Shown piece after piece: positions 10,958 through 25,900 of a DNA stretch of 64,000 nucleotides. Source of the stretch: Plazaster borealis (Eukaryota > Echinodermata > Asteroidea > Forcipulatida > Labidiasteridae); assembly GCA_021014325.1 (NCBI GenBank), contig JAJGQC010000046.1, positions 47,713 to 111,712 on the forward strand, read 5' to 3'. The notes under the pieces were generated by a model that saw nothing but the letters and a program-made list of their open reading frames with translations, did not search any database and had not been told where the DNA came from. Made by a program: the position numbers and the translations under genes. Positions within the stretch are counted from its first letter, which is position 1; each line of letters opens with the position of its first letter.

Positions 10958-13900
10958 GTAAGTATTTATATGGAAGAGACGAAATTTTTCAGCGGTTGAT
11001 TTGTAGAAAACCAAACATACATAATAAATACAAATTTAATAGAGTGTTACCTTTTAAATTCCATTGAAAGTTAAATCTTATCCCTATCTTGCAAATGCAT
11101 AACATAATCCAAAGATGTGTTTTAAAGGCACTGAACACGTTTGAAATTGTCAAAGACCAGTGTTCTCACTTGGTGTATCCCAACATATGCATAAAATAAT
11201 AAGCCTGTGAAAATTTTGGCTCAATTGGTCATCGAAGTTGCAAGAAAATGATGAAAGAAAAAACACCCTTGTTGTACAAATTTGTGTGCTTTCAGATAGG
11301 AATAAAAACTTCTTGCAAGAAGTTTTTATTATTTTAGTGAGAAATTACCTCTTTCTCAAAAACTACGTTACTTCAGAGGAGTCGTTTTCTACAATGTTTT
11401 ATACTATAAACAGCTCTCTGTTGCTTGTTACCAAGTAAGTTGTTATGCTAATATTTGTTTTGAGTCATTACCAAACGTGTACGCTTCCCACTTTAAGCAG
11501 TACCGTATCTAGCCATCTACCCGCGATTGTAATTGAGTCAGTGAGGTTTTACTTTTAGTTGTCAAATCCAAAGTTGTCTGAATCAAATTAAGAATTTAAA
11601 TGATTGTTTTTGTTCTTTGGAGAAATGAGTATTAATTGTATGAGTATATTCTTACTGGTATTAACCAAATATAAGCACATACCTTGGGTGGCGTATGCAT
11701 TATGATTGGTCAAAAACTTGTAAAACAAATACAGACTCTTTTAACTAGCGAACAAATATTTCCTAAACCAGTAGACTATTGTGTGAAACTATCAGCTTCT
11801 TTTTGAAAGTTTTTTTTTTCGAGAGGTATTGGTTCCGCGTAAACGCGCCGTAAACCACTCGTATGCCCGAACGCGCACAGTGTATCAATCTATGTACACA
11901 CTGACAAAAAGACAATCAAAAATATCAATCAAAAACAAGCTGACTGATTAATTATGTGAGAGAAATTAGGCACCGCTCAAAAATCGAACAGTCTAAAGAA
12001 TGACACGAGAACAGGATCGAACAAAAACAATTCTTTCAGGTAATTATTGATGGGGATAACAGTGCGAGGACCCGATAATTATTGTGTTATAATAATTCCA
12101 CACAATGAAGACCGTGTCGCCACACTGTTTTTCTCTAAACATAAACAAGCAACATTCATACGTATCAATACACAACCAGTATTAAAGTTGTTGATATCAT
12201 GTGAATTGCACGTAGTAGAAGGAACAAACCGCTTTGGCCAAAATGGAAGTCTTCACTGTGATTCTGTTGGGTTGTCATCAGTTGGTTCTACCTGCAAAGG
12301 AATGCTGTTTTGTTTACCAGATCCATACGGCTGCAGCTGTGCCGCTGGATACCAGGGACTTAATTGCAAGAAAGGTACACTTTTAACTCAAACAATCAGT
12401 AAGCATATTCAAGGAATGTGACGTGGGTCATAAGCAATGATATTCCAACAGTTAAACATAATAATAATAATAACCAGTTTTATATAGCGCTTTTCACTCC
12501 CGAAGGGCGTCTCAAAGCGCTTCCAACTTTATTACCCCTGGTCACTGGGCCATTTACATTTCATTCCTTAAACCATCTCAGCTCCCTTGGGAGTATACAG
12601 CCTGTGCAACAAATTTTCGTCAACAATTTCACGAAGTGCAAAAAAGTCCCCTACAGCCAAAAATGTATGTTTGGAGAAAACCGCGTTTGAAGTTAAGCTA
12701 ATTTTGAAATTACTGGTTGGTAGACTATTCGCGGTTTAATCTTTAAAATTTTACATATCAGGGAAGAAGAGATGTTAAATCATACAAATCTGTTTTCGAT
12801 TTTACCAAAATTGTCACTACGTGAAAACTGCACAAAACGTGGTCTGTGTGCAGCGCGTCGTTTGTAAAGTTTTTGGCTGTTCGTGAAAACGCAAAAGCCG
12901 GAGCACCCACTTTTGGCACTGTGCCAGCGGAAAAAACCACGCGTTAGAGCAATACACTTTTCGGCACTTCGTGAAAACGCAATTCCAGGTTATGGCACTT
13001 TTTTGGTCTTTTCGTTAAACATTGTAGGTCAAAGTTTTTGGCACTTCGTGAAAACTCAAAAGCCGGAGCACTCATGATTGGCGCTGTGCCAGCCGTATCT
13101 TTAACGCGGGCGCGTGACAAAAAGGTTTTTGGCACTTCGTGAAAACGCATTTCCAGGTGCTTGAGGTTTTTGTCTTTCATCAACTTAGCATAATTAAGAA
13201 AGTAGACGATTTTTTTACACAAACTTTGTTAATTCTTAGATACCGTTCAAATAAATCGAAACCAACAAAAAAGTCAAAATAAGTTTTTTGTCGATTTTTC
13301 ATGTTTTTGGCACTTCGTGAAAATGCTGACGAAAATATGCGCTACTAAGCTAAATCAATCACAAGAACCATCTCTGCCCTCAAAGGTACCCATTTACCCC
13401 TGGGTGGAGAGAAGCAATTATAGTTAAGTGTCTTGCTCAGGGACACAAGTGTCACAACCGGGACTCGAACCCACACTCTGCTGAACAGAAACACCAGAGC
13501 TTGAGTTCGGTGCTCTTATCCGCTCGGCCACGACACCCCACATAACATAAGCTGAACACACCATTGGTGTAAAATTGTACAAATAAAACAGAGCTTTCCA
13601 TGAAGAAAATGCATTATCTAACTACCCACTAAAGACATATCCCTCCCTTCCCGCTGTTTTTCTTCGCTGTGTAATGCAAGATAAAGATGGTTGTGTGTCT
13701 TGGTCTTTTGGGAATGCTTTGTTTAATGTACAAGGAGAATATCTATATGGGAAACATTACACATTATTCGTTAGACTTAGCATAAGCAAACGGACTTGAT
13801 ACCTGTTGTTGATAATCCCAAAATACAAATTTATTGGTGTGTACATTATTCAACGTTAGGTAAGTCAGATTCAGTGATTGTTGGCCTCAGTGCTTGTGCT

Positions 13901-16900
13901 CTAAAGACAATGAATGTGCGTCGTGCCGTCGCGTCGCCTGGGGAGGGGGCACGTGCCCTCCAATTGATGTCCGTGCCCAAACCCCGGGTGCCCCACCCCC
14001 ATTTTGAAATCTGGAATTTTGTGATTGGAAATTTCCAGAGTAAAATATTGCATCTTATACGCTTTGATGAGGTAGATTGGATGTTTTAAAACTATTTTTC
14101 CATTTACATGCAGACAAAATATTTTTTAACACTGACGACAGATTATCTTTAAAAAAATTTAAGTTACATAAAAAGGCGATGAAAAGGGGCTTGTTCAGGC
14201 CCGCAACCGGGATTTTTAATTTATTTTTTTATTTTTTTAATTTTTTTAATTTTTTTTTTTATTTATTTTTTTTTTTTTGGGGAGGTGTTGGGGCGAATAT
14301 GAAAGAAAATGTCCATCGGCGCGTTAGCGCCGCTAGTCACGTAGCGACGCAGAGGGGAGTGGGAGGAGGATGTTCCCCTCAGAAGTTCGACATTTTGTAA
14401 AAAAGAATGCCCCATTCAAGCCATTTGGTGCACCATTTTTGCGCTATGATATTAGTTATTATATCTGAAAACAATTTAATTACAGCTTTGTATCAATATT
14501 ATTTCTGCATATTAAATGCTCAGACGGCGTATGCCGCCCATTGTGTCCTCTATTTACATCTTTGTATATAATTTTTTTGTTGTAAATGTCATAATTTAAC
14601 GATAAAAAAATAAACAGACTGCACAAACTTCTTGATAGTGGGTTATTTATTAGTTGCACAGGGACGATGCAAACTTTAAAAAATAAAATGAGAATTGCAG
14701 ACTTGTTTACTTTTTATTTTTTATAGGTTACTTAATCATTTTTATTTTTATTTTTACGGGGGGGGGCGTCCGACCCTCCCCCCCCCCCATTTATGGCATG
14801 GGCGTGTTTTAAAGAAAAAGGCAAACTGAAACTAGGTCAGAAGTTACCCCCAAGAAAAAATGGTGCAACCCCTGTGCCCCCTGAAATTCTAACCTAGTTA
14901 CGCCGCTGCTTTAGATTACCATAAGATCGCTCCAAACCCGCAAGTGTGTTTATATTATACTAAATTTATTCATTTAGCCAACAATACCGTGGAGCGCTCA
15001 GCGGGGTGCATAGCGCAAGCCTTCATTGCATTCTTAAACAGTGTGCATTTTAACTAGTAAAACCATTTCTCTAATAGAAGTACAGTCCGACGGAAATCCA
15101 ACAAATAATTGACATCGGAGAATTGTTATCCGATTACCTGTCCTAGACAAGACCTCTTATTAAAACACTGCATCATGTGTCACTTTGTATGAATGGAGGT
15201 CCCTGCGTTTTATAAATTCACATTTTGGAGCTTGCTGCGCGGCTTGCATTACATTGGTCATGGTTTGTTCGTGTTAGTTCGTGAAAACGAAAATTGTCAC
15301 TTTGGTTCAAAGGTTGCAATGAATGACTAATTTAAAAAGAAAGAAACTTCATGAAATAGTAAGCCTTGAACTTGACGAATTTTGTTTAATTAAACATATA
15401 CAAAAAATGAAAATTAAAGAAAAGTGGTTTTGGATACAAGGTGTTAGTTTGGGGCGTCAGTGATGATAATACTCAACTGGTGTCATATGACAATTAATGT
15501 ACAAATCATAGTGAAATGTGAAACTTATGCTCGGCTATGTTTAGTGCTTTGCTTTTGGTTCTTTCTTATTTTCACTATTTCAGTTTGTAACGATGGAACA
15601 TACGGCGCAAACTGTGCCCAGACTTGTCACTGTGCTGACGGGGTGTCATGCAATGTAACAACAGGTCGATGTAATGGAAAATGTGCAGCTGGATACAAAG
15701 GAAATAACTGTCAAGGTAAAGAACACAGCTGAAAATTAATATTTTAAGAAACACCAAATTTGATATAACGCTAACTTCAAGTCTCTCTTTCCAACTTGTT
15801 AGTACAATGTACCGCTGGAACATTTGGTGCCAACTGTGCCCAGACTTGTAACTGTGCCGACGGGCCGTCATGTAGTCGAACAACAGGTGGATGTAATGGA
15901 AACTGTGCAGCAGGATACACAGGAGATAACTGTCAAGGTATGGAATTCAGATAAAAATTGAAAATTTGGAAAAATACAAAATTTACTATTAAATGTTGAC
16001 GTCCTCCGTGTCCCTTTCCTACTTTTCAGTATGTATCGCTGGCAAATTTGGTGCCAATTGTTCCCAGACTTGTCACTGTGCCGACGGGATGCCATGTAAT
16101 GGAACAACAGGTGGATGTAGTGGAAACTGTTCAGCAGGATACACTGGGAACAATTGTCAAGGTATGCAATTCTAAATATAGAACATCAATGGATACTTAG
16201 AAGTGAAGATGTGCTTCAGTTAAACTATCGTTTGCATTGTCAAATTGATATGTATAATGTTTGATCATATCCAAATGGGCGGGATTCTGCTCCCGATCCC
16301 CAGACTCTTTTGGTAATTTAACTCTTTATTAACGGAGAGGTCGATCAATACCAAACTGTTTGATTTTTTGTAAATACCGGCAACCGGTTTTTTAACCTCA
16401 TTAGGCGATGTTTTTTTACATAACAGTGAACTGTATGTATAAATGATATATACTTAACAGTTTTGATCATTATTTTGTTCATTTGTGATTTGTTTTATTA
16501 AAAGTGAGCCTGAAGTATGGGTGACAATCCAAAGCGCTCTACTTGAATTCAAAATGTCGAACAAAAGTTGTTTTAAAGTGCATATTGTGTGCATTTCAAC
16601 CAAGAACGTCCTTTGAACGTAATAGTTTCTTTGTCTTGAGGTCCAGTATGGATACAAAAGTCATGTAGTTATCACAGTGCCTGTTTGGAGTTCAAAATCA
16701 TGGCTCGTGGCCTTGTTGGATAAGGTTTTGAGCATAACATCGGGAGAAACACAGCGCCCTCAATGTCGTATCAGAAAGTACAAATGATGTAAAACAAATG
16801 TATAACTTCACAGAAAAAATCATGTAACTTTTTTAACTGACACATGAACACTAGAAATATGGAGATAAACTACCACAAAACGCTTATTAATGAGTCAATA

Positions 16901-19900
16901 GTTGTAACAGGTGTAAACTTTGTGTATTATTATTATTTTCAAACATTATTATTAAACTGCTGACCTTGACAGCAGAAGAAACCTCAAAACATTGCCGGTA
17001 GGCCCCACTTGGTGGTTTTTAAGTTATTTTGTAACTATGTTTCAGAACCATGTGTAGCTGGAACGTTCGGCATGAACTGCTCACATACTTGTCACTGCGC
17101 TACCGAGTCGTCGTGTGATAGATCTACAGGTCAATGCGATACCGGCCAATGTGCGCAAGGATATACTGGGGATAACTGTCAAGGTATGATACAAAGTTAC
17201 AATAATTTATAACCAGAAGTTTGATCTCTACCAACTATTTACGTTGATTGGCACGTTGTCTTCAAAGTACTTCACATTCACTTTCAACTTAAAGTATCTC
17301 ATGTGATTTACTGAAATCACTATGGGTATCAACTTCATAACTTCTTTTAGACACTAAATAAACAATGTTCACGTTTTACATTTAAGAGTTAATAGAAAGT
17401 AGCTGAAAGAAATGTGTTGTATTTTCCATTTCGAAGTTATGTTGTTCTACATACGTGTTTTTCTTCAACAGATCAATGTCTTCACCTTGGAAATAGACCA
17501 TCGTGCAATACGACTTGCACACTATTAGGTACGTTGCATTCATCTGATTGGCCAGTAAGCAGGCTTCTCCCATATTAACTCTTCCTCTCTGTGATCCACT
17601 TAAGACAATCGTCTTTGTTAAAATTGTTATCGAAAAATGCTGTACTCAATTAACCGAAAATTGTATACTATATCTTTCTTCCAAAATGTAATCATTATAA
17701 CAAAATACTGTTCCAATTGGTTTCAGCTGTCAATATGAAACCGCAACGTCTCAATGTGTTTTCTTATTCTGGTCCTGGTTTCCCCACTCATACATTATCA
17801 TGGTCTCCGGTATTTTGCCCAGCAAATAACGGCAACATTGTGAACTACGTGTATAAGCTAAGTAATGGTCACGAGAGTGATGTGGAACCAGTTTAATTCC
17901 TATATACTGGCTCATTTTTTACTTATAGAGCAGTGAGAGTGCAAAGCAAATGCTATACGCTCTTTGATGTGATCATCAATTTACACATAATAAAATACTG
18001 TTCCAATTGGTTTCAGCTCACAACATGCATCCGCAACGTCTCAATGTGTCTTCTTATTCTGGTCCTGGTTTATCCACTCACACATTATCATGGGAACCGG
18101 CAATATGCCCAGCAAATAACTTCAGTATTGTGAACTACGTGTATAAGGTACTTGATGGTCACGAGAGTGATGTGGAACGAGTTGCGGTCGAGGGTACATC
18201 TGTCAACCTTAACTTGTCTCATTGCACAAGTTATCAATTCAACGTTGCTGCACTAACGAGTAAAGGCATCGGACATTACAGTATGCTAACTTACACAACT
18301 GAATCAAAGGGTAAATAAAATGTAGAAGACATTAATTTTACATTATATTATTATTATAATGTGTGTTGTGTGTTATTAAAGGCATCGTACACGTTCGGTA
18401 ATGACTCTGATAATTAATGGCAATACAAACTTACTCAGTAAGAATTACAGCAGCTTTGGATAGTGTAATGCATTATGAGAAACTTGTCAGTACTGCGGTT
18501 ATGGAAAAAATACATCACTTTTTATCCCCCAAAACATTTGAATCTGAGAAACGTTACGCGTAACGCTTCTCAGAGTGTGTATTCCAATGCAGATTATTCT
18601 TCCTGCGTGGACGGACATAACCGCTCCAGATTTTTGGCAATATCTCAAAAACGTTACCACCTTTTGAAATGAAATTTGCACAGGTTAGTTTTATGGTATA
18701 TATCGTCAGCAATTTCACGAAGGGCCAAAAACCTTAAAAATCGATAAAAAACTAATAAACTGACAAACCTGTAAAAGTTTGAGATCGATCGGCCATCTGT
18801 GTCACGAGAAAATAGTGAAAAACCGATTACACATTTGCATGTGTTATACAATCCATGAATAAAATGCTCAGTGAGCGATAAACTCCAATCGGAAATTAGT
18901 TTTATTTATTTCTCATCAAATAAGGCATTTCAGACAGAATATTTCTAGGGATGTTTTCTACTATCATCATCATTAGACCGTGTAAGTTTTATGTAAATCT
19001 GTGATCTTAAAAAAAAAAAAAAATTACCAGTTCTGTAACGTTCCTTTAAATGTATTAACGTTGCCTTCCGATAGGTCTTAATGTTGCACCTACATTCAAT
19101 AGCAGTAGAGTGACAGCCAGTAGCATCAGTATCACCTGGAACCCCATCCCATGTGGTAGCAGAGGAGGAAACATCACAGGCTACAGAGCAGGGTTGTATC
19201 TAGCAGGACAAACCCAATGGCTACGATATGTGAATGTAACAACAACGTCTGTACAGTTTGACCACTTATCCCCCTGTACATCGTACACCATCACTGTAAC
19301 TACACGCGGAACAAGCAAAGGCACTTCATTTGAGCGAAGAGAGACCACACATACTATCGGTATGTACATAACAAATGTTTGACATAGTTTACGGTAGTTT
19401 GCCAGGGAGTATTCATGTGAGAAACTTTAAAAAGCAGCATTCGAAAAAGCTTCAAAAATAGCGCTTGAGAAAATGCCAACTGAGACACGTGCTTAACTAT
19501 GAAGACGCCAATAGTGTCTGCTGTGTCGAGTCTTATAGGCGAAAAACAATCATCACTTACAAAACACGTATTATAATGTCCTTTAGCATCCTGACGAGGG
19601 ACGTGTAAAGTATTGCTGCTTGATTGTTTTAATAGCAGGGGAAATTGCTTTACATGGCAGGTTAATGTTCACTGCTTCCTTTTCTTTTAGAAATGTTTTT
19701 GTTGTACAAAGAAAACAAACTATTAACGTATAATCATATCACACCTTCCTTAAACTAGCTCCAGGAGGAGTGACCATGCTACGGGCAAACCAAACGTCGG
19801 ATGAAACCCAGATACGTGTAACGTGGCAGAACCCCACTGCCAACAACTGTCCAGTCTCTAATTACACAGCAGAATATCAACTCATGAACAGGTAGGAATG

Positions 19901-22900
19901 TTATGATCTCAAAAGGCAAGCAAATTACCAACACTGAAATATTTCGTATCAATGTTTAACTATAATATGCATCTGTTCATTTTATCTCAGATGTGGAATT
20001 CGTCAAAAAGTACTCCTAAGTTTACTACAAAATAACTTGCTTGACTGAAAGTACATATAATTTCCACGTGTTCAGTGACATTGTTTCGCCAGGTATTAAT
20101 TAATTTTAAAAACAAATGCAATGTTGTATCCTTTGAAGCGGTGGTCGGCTGACAATTGTTTGAACGTGTGAGTTTTACTACAAGGTTTGTCAGACAGCTT
20201 AAAATCGTCACCATTATGTTCTAGTTTTTCTCGGTAGTCACAGAGGCACAAAATGTAAACAGGTCGGTGGAATGATATTTCCTCGAACAAATTTAAAATT
20301 CCAAAATGTTACCTCTATTTTCTGTACCAGGAATAAATCCTTTAAAATAATTGTTTTCTGTAAAAGGGACCAGTGCGACAGTAGTCTCCTCCCAGACCGT
20401 AAGCGGTGGCTTAATGGCTCTCAGTCACCAACAACCATAACTGGATTGTACCCTCACTCTAAATATCGTGTGTACGTCACACCTTCTAACAGTGCAGGAG
20501 CAGGGCAAGAAGCAGCAGTGACAGTCATTACCAACGGAACTGGTAGGTGCAGATTTGTATCCTTTTATTTGGGTCGATGGGGTTTCAACCCTATTAACGA
20601 TTTAATTTTCCTTCTTTGAGGAAATGAAATGGCAAGTAAGAAAGATGCGTTTGAAAACGAGGTTTCTTGCATCAACAGTAAAACTCGGCTTCCTTGAAAT
20701 AAAAATAACTTCCTTGCCGCTTAGTAAAATAACAAGTCGGCAAAGTACTTGCCTGAAACGACTTAATAATGTTGTTAACAATTAAACATTAAATGCTTGC
20801 ATATAAATGTTTTTAAAAACTTGTTCTTTGTTCATAGCTCCTACCGGTCCTCCTAGTAATTTGAAATCTACCGATGTTACCAACCAAACCATGGCTTTCT
20901 CATGGAAACATCCAGTGTGTGGTCAGCGTAACGGCATCATAACCCAGTATCATTACAGACTCATTAACAGTGAAGAAGAAGTGCTCGAGGAAGATACGAT
21001 CTCTAGTACAAGGGTGGAATTTACTGGCCTCGTTCCCTTTACGTTATACACACTGTCAGTCTCTGCCAGGAATCGGTTTGCTTCAGGACCAGTTGCTTCA
21101 AATACGACTCCAACAAAAGAAGGAAGTAAGTAGTGCACAAATATATTAGTTTTTTCTTACAAAAAAAAACCTTATTTCAACAAGCATATGTGCAACAAAC
21201 GATTATCATTATTGATAATAAGATTATTTCAAGTGACCAGCAATTTTAGAGTCGTCAAACAAAAATTATATAGGCCTACATAATAACTTCTTTTTCTCCG
21301 ACGAGTCTATTATAGCTTATGTGCGAAGACACAGGAAGCGACCATGATAAACAAAACTATACACCTTTGAACAATTTTGCCAATTAACTGCCCTTCCCTA
21401 TTTTTAAATTATGTTCTCAAAATTGTATAATAAAACAACCTAAAACAAACAAACAAACAAACAAACACACACAATCCAACACCCCAACACCCCTACACCC
21501 TAACAATGATTTGCGAAAATGTGGTTAGAACCCTAGTTAACGCTGTATGTACATGCTCCTAAAAACAAAAAATTACGTACCTAATTTCACGTTTTTAAAT
21601 TAATATCATTAGTATTATTTGTACACATCTTACAGTTCCTCCGCCCCCAAGCAACGTCGTTTTTCCAGTAACGAGAAGCGACAGGATCACTGTGGCGTGG
21701 AACGCTCCCAGTCCTTCTCATGGCGTCATCATTAGCTACGAGCTCCGCTATTGGAAGACGGAGTCAGAGAACCCGGCATCGGGAGATACAGTGAGAATCA
21801 CAAATCAACTTGCCAGTCATCACCAGACGAAAAAGATCACGCGTTTGGAAGGCAGTATAAGTTACTCAGTCCAGGTAATACTGTGTCACATCTTAACAAC
21901 GCATAACCGATGTCACACTGTTAATATTACACTTCTATATTCTTTTGGATCATTCTGTTGAATACATTTTAGTTGTAAGTGTTATTGTTGTGGGTTAATT
22001 CTATGGAGCTCCAGGAGTGTCATACCATTTTCATGAGTTAACGAGATAATACTCAGTCCAGGTAATACTGTGTCGCATCTTAACAACGCATAACCGATGT
22101 CACACTGTTAATATAACACTTCTATATTCTTTTGGATCATTCTGTTGAATACATTTTAGTTGTAAGTGTTATTGTTGTGGGTTAATTCTATGGAGTTCCA
22201 GGAGTGTCATACCATTTTCATGAGTTAACGAGATAATACTCAGTCCAGGTAATACTGTGTCACATCTTAACAACGCAAAACCGATGTCACACTGTTAATA
22301 TTACACTTCTATATTCTTTTGGATCATTCTGTTGAATACATTTTAGTTGTAAGTGTTATTGTTGTGGGTTAATTCTATGGAGCTCCAGCCCAGATAGCAA
22401 ATACATGTTGGGCCGACACTGGTTATTGAATGGTGGCCCAATGTTGGCAACCCTAGTTGGCCCCGCTTGGAGCTGCTCATCGGCGCAACGTTGGCCCCTT
22501 CAGTCTTTTTTTCGCTGGCCCAACAATTGTAAATTAACGTTGGGCCAATGTGGGCTGTCAACGTTGGCCCATAGAATAAAATAAATTACATTTATTTAAT
22601 ACTTTATTGATTCATTATTCCTACTATTATCTAAATACCCTAAGTACATTATGATTAGTTAAGTCTACTGTTAATTACTTACACGCATACATACATAGTC
22701 TACTACCTAATTTTACTAATACCCATATACTGTATAATACACAGCGTGTGTTATATATATACTTCAACTTCTACTGACTTAGTACTCATGGTTGTGATAT
22801 TAATTATTGATTATTCTTTGTTATTATACTTTTGCAATAAAAAATAAATGGTTTTTTTTTACTTAAAATAATCTCAACATTTTCCCCGGATAATTTATAA

Positions 22901-25900
22901 CAAAAAAACGCAACAAGTTACATTTAATTGTCGGATTTCATAAATTTGTCAAAATTTTATTGCACTATTTAGAACAACTTGAACGCCCTGCCTTCAAATT
23001 TGCATAATGATCAACATCGGTCCAATGCCGGCCCAACGTCGGCATGTTAGTGTTTTGACATAGACAAATTCAAAACGTACATTGGCAAGACACCCACAGC
23101 CCCCATTGCCAAGACGAAACTTAACTTGTCCCTATACGCGTTAATTGTTTAGCGTAAGAACTGTTGGCGGGAAACAAATAACTACTACGTGGTGTAACAT
23201 AAATTACAAGTTGTTCATCACTCTTTGTTAGGCCAAATCCATGTCAGTTATAGAATCCCAAAAGCACGTCAACAATTAAATTCAGATCACAATGTTTGTA
23301 ACATACGAGCCATGGGCTGCCTAAGAGGAGTTATACATTTGGACAATCTAACCTCATCCGATAGTGCGCCGCACTATAGGGCCAAAGAATAGCTATCACA
23401 GGCCCAACGTGGTACCAATATTGAATGTGTTTGGTCATCATGGGCCAACATTGAGCCAATATAATTTCATGTAACGGGCCAACATTGTGCCAATTTTCAC
23501 CATAACCTCCAATAGTGCGCCACTATAGGGCCAACGAATAACCATCACAGGCCCAACGTGGTACCAATATTGAATGTGTTTGGTGGGCCAACATTGAGCC
23601 AAAATATAATTTCATGTAATGGGCCAACATTGTCCCAATTTTCCCATAACCTCATCCGATAGTGCGCCACTATAGGGCCAACGAATAACTACCACTGGCC
23701 CAACGTGGTACCAATATTGAATGTGTTTGGTGGGCCAACATTGAGCCAAAATATAATTTCATGTAATGGGCCAACATTGTCCCAATTTTCCCCATAACCT
23801 CATCCGATAGTGCGCCACTATAGGGCCAACGAATAACTACCACTGGCACAACGTGGTACCAATATTGAATGTGTTTGGTCAACATGGGCCAACATTGAGC
23901 CAATAATAATTTCATGTAACGGGCCAACATTGTGCCAATTTTCCCCATAACCTCATCCGATATTGCGCCACTACAGGGCCAACGAATAACTATCACAGGC
24001 CCAACGTGGTGCCGATGTGGTGTACGTTGATGATAAGGGCCCAATATTGGGCCGATTATAAAACAACGCCGACATAGGGTCAACCTTATTGGGACATTGT
24101 CGGGCCACCGTAAGCTAATCGACCCAACCATTTGCCAATCTATCATATGCTGTGCCAACATTGGCCCAACATGTTCTTGCTATCTGGGAGGAGTGTCATA
24201 CCATTTTCATGAGTTAACGAGATAAATTAAGTCGCTAAGCCAACTTACTTTATTGAATGATTCAACTATGTTACGCCAAGACAACTTATTTAAACTCAGT
24301 CTCAACTTGTCATGATAATTTACCTCTACAAGACTTTTAACTGAACCCAAATAAGTTGACTTACCCTCCCGATTTCAGTAAGTCCTCTAGATGAGATAAA
24401 TTGTCAGGACAAGTCAACTTTTCAGTTTCAGTAAGTCGACTTGGAGAGATAATTTGTCAGGGCAAGTTATTCGATCGACATCTTAGTTTCAGTAAATCAA
24501 CTTAACGAGATAAATTACCTGTAAGCTGGATAAGTGGTGTGGCACTTCTGTAGAGATCTGTGAAATTCAAAATTATCTAATGCATTCAAACTGAATATAA
24601 AAAAAATGAAAAAAAAAATATAACCAACTTTTATGGAACAATGTTTCCTCTACAAAAACAACTCTCAAGTAATTAACAATCAGACATGGGCCTGCAAGAT
24701 TTATCTGCAGTATAACTTGGATTAAAGCACTTTGGAGAAAAGGGCTTGAGACCAGAAGAATAATTAGGCTTCAGGTCACTCTTCATCAAACTATTATTTT
24801 CATATCGAAGGATTAATCCAAAAGACAAGTAAAATCCTCTGTCGTATTATACTAATGACGTTTTACCTTCCGGATAATTCTCCTTCAGGTCCGAGCTGAG
24901 ACAAGTGTTGGACACGGTCCATGGAGTGAGATCGCAACAGTCACTACTGAGCCCGGAGGTTACACGCTGATACCACTTTGTTTTAATTAAAGCCCTTCGA
25001 AATTAAATTGTGCTAAGTATATAGGTCTTTAAACATAAATTAGTTACTCCATCATTTTCGAACACAAAGATTTTATAAATCCACAAGTTCCCCAACTCCA
25101 CATAGCCACAGAGCATTAGAAAACCCCATTATTTTGGAGAAAACTGTTGACCAATTAAATGCAAGCAAAACAGCCCCACACATTACAATTCCACTTAGGC
25201 CTTAAACTAAAGTATATCTACCTGACAAAGACTGGCGTAACAGAGCATGCATAATGGTTCATTTGGGAATGTATTAAATTAATTTCGGCTTGATTTGATT
25301 GTTTTATTGGATCGTGGGGGCCTTTTTTCTGTTTAGACCATTGTGAGAAAGGTTTGATAAGAACAGAAACTGTCCCTTTTTACTGATAATAGCCCTCCTG
25401 ATTTCGGCTGATTGTCAACACTTTATGGAATATATTACTTGATTGCACTTGAACAGATTTTCAAAGACGGTCTTTTGCAGCTAACTTCCTTTTTTTTTTC
25501 TTTTTTTCTTTCCAATCATGATATAATGCTGACGCGTACAAAAGTTTGAAATGAAATGAAGAAAAATTGAAAACAATCAACTTGTCATGCGTTTTCTTTC
25601 AACAGAGCCAAGTCAACCGCGATCTCTGATTGCTACAGAGATTACTCAGACAAGCATCATACTAAGTTGGGAACCGCCACAATATCCGAATGGAAGAATC
25701 GTACATTATATTGTATGTATATGGCATTATTTACTGGTTCATAACCCCCTCAGACACTGTCAAAACAATAAACAAAATTACAGAAGCGTAGGAGGGCGAC
25801 AAATATAATTTAAGGAATTACTATCTCGACGCAGTGCTTCATCTCGAAATTAAGCTCTGCTGAACACCAAAGAGTAAGGTTTGGTGGGCTTTCTAAATGA

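Noticed and set aside
13450..13540. tRNA gene
   Set aside because: The tRNA-like stretch is the head of a SINE with a body and an (AAT)n tail. The arms are degenerate in this copy.
15176..15215. CMNGGPC reading, like part of an EGF exon
   Set aside because: It is followed at once by a stop, with no other Cys in place and no splice borders. It is probably chance.
23670..24161. 163-codon minus-strand frame in the TIR transposon
   Set aside because: It repeats the same peptide with the 150-bp subrepeats and has no transposase motif.
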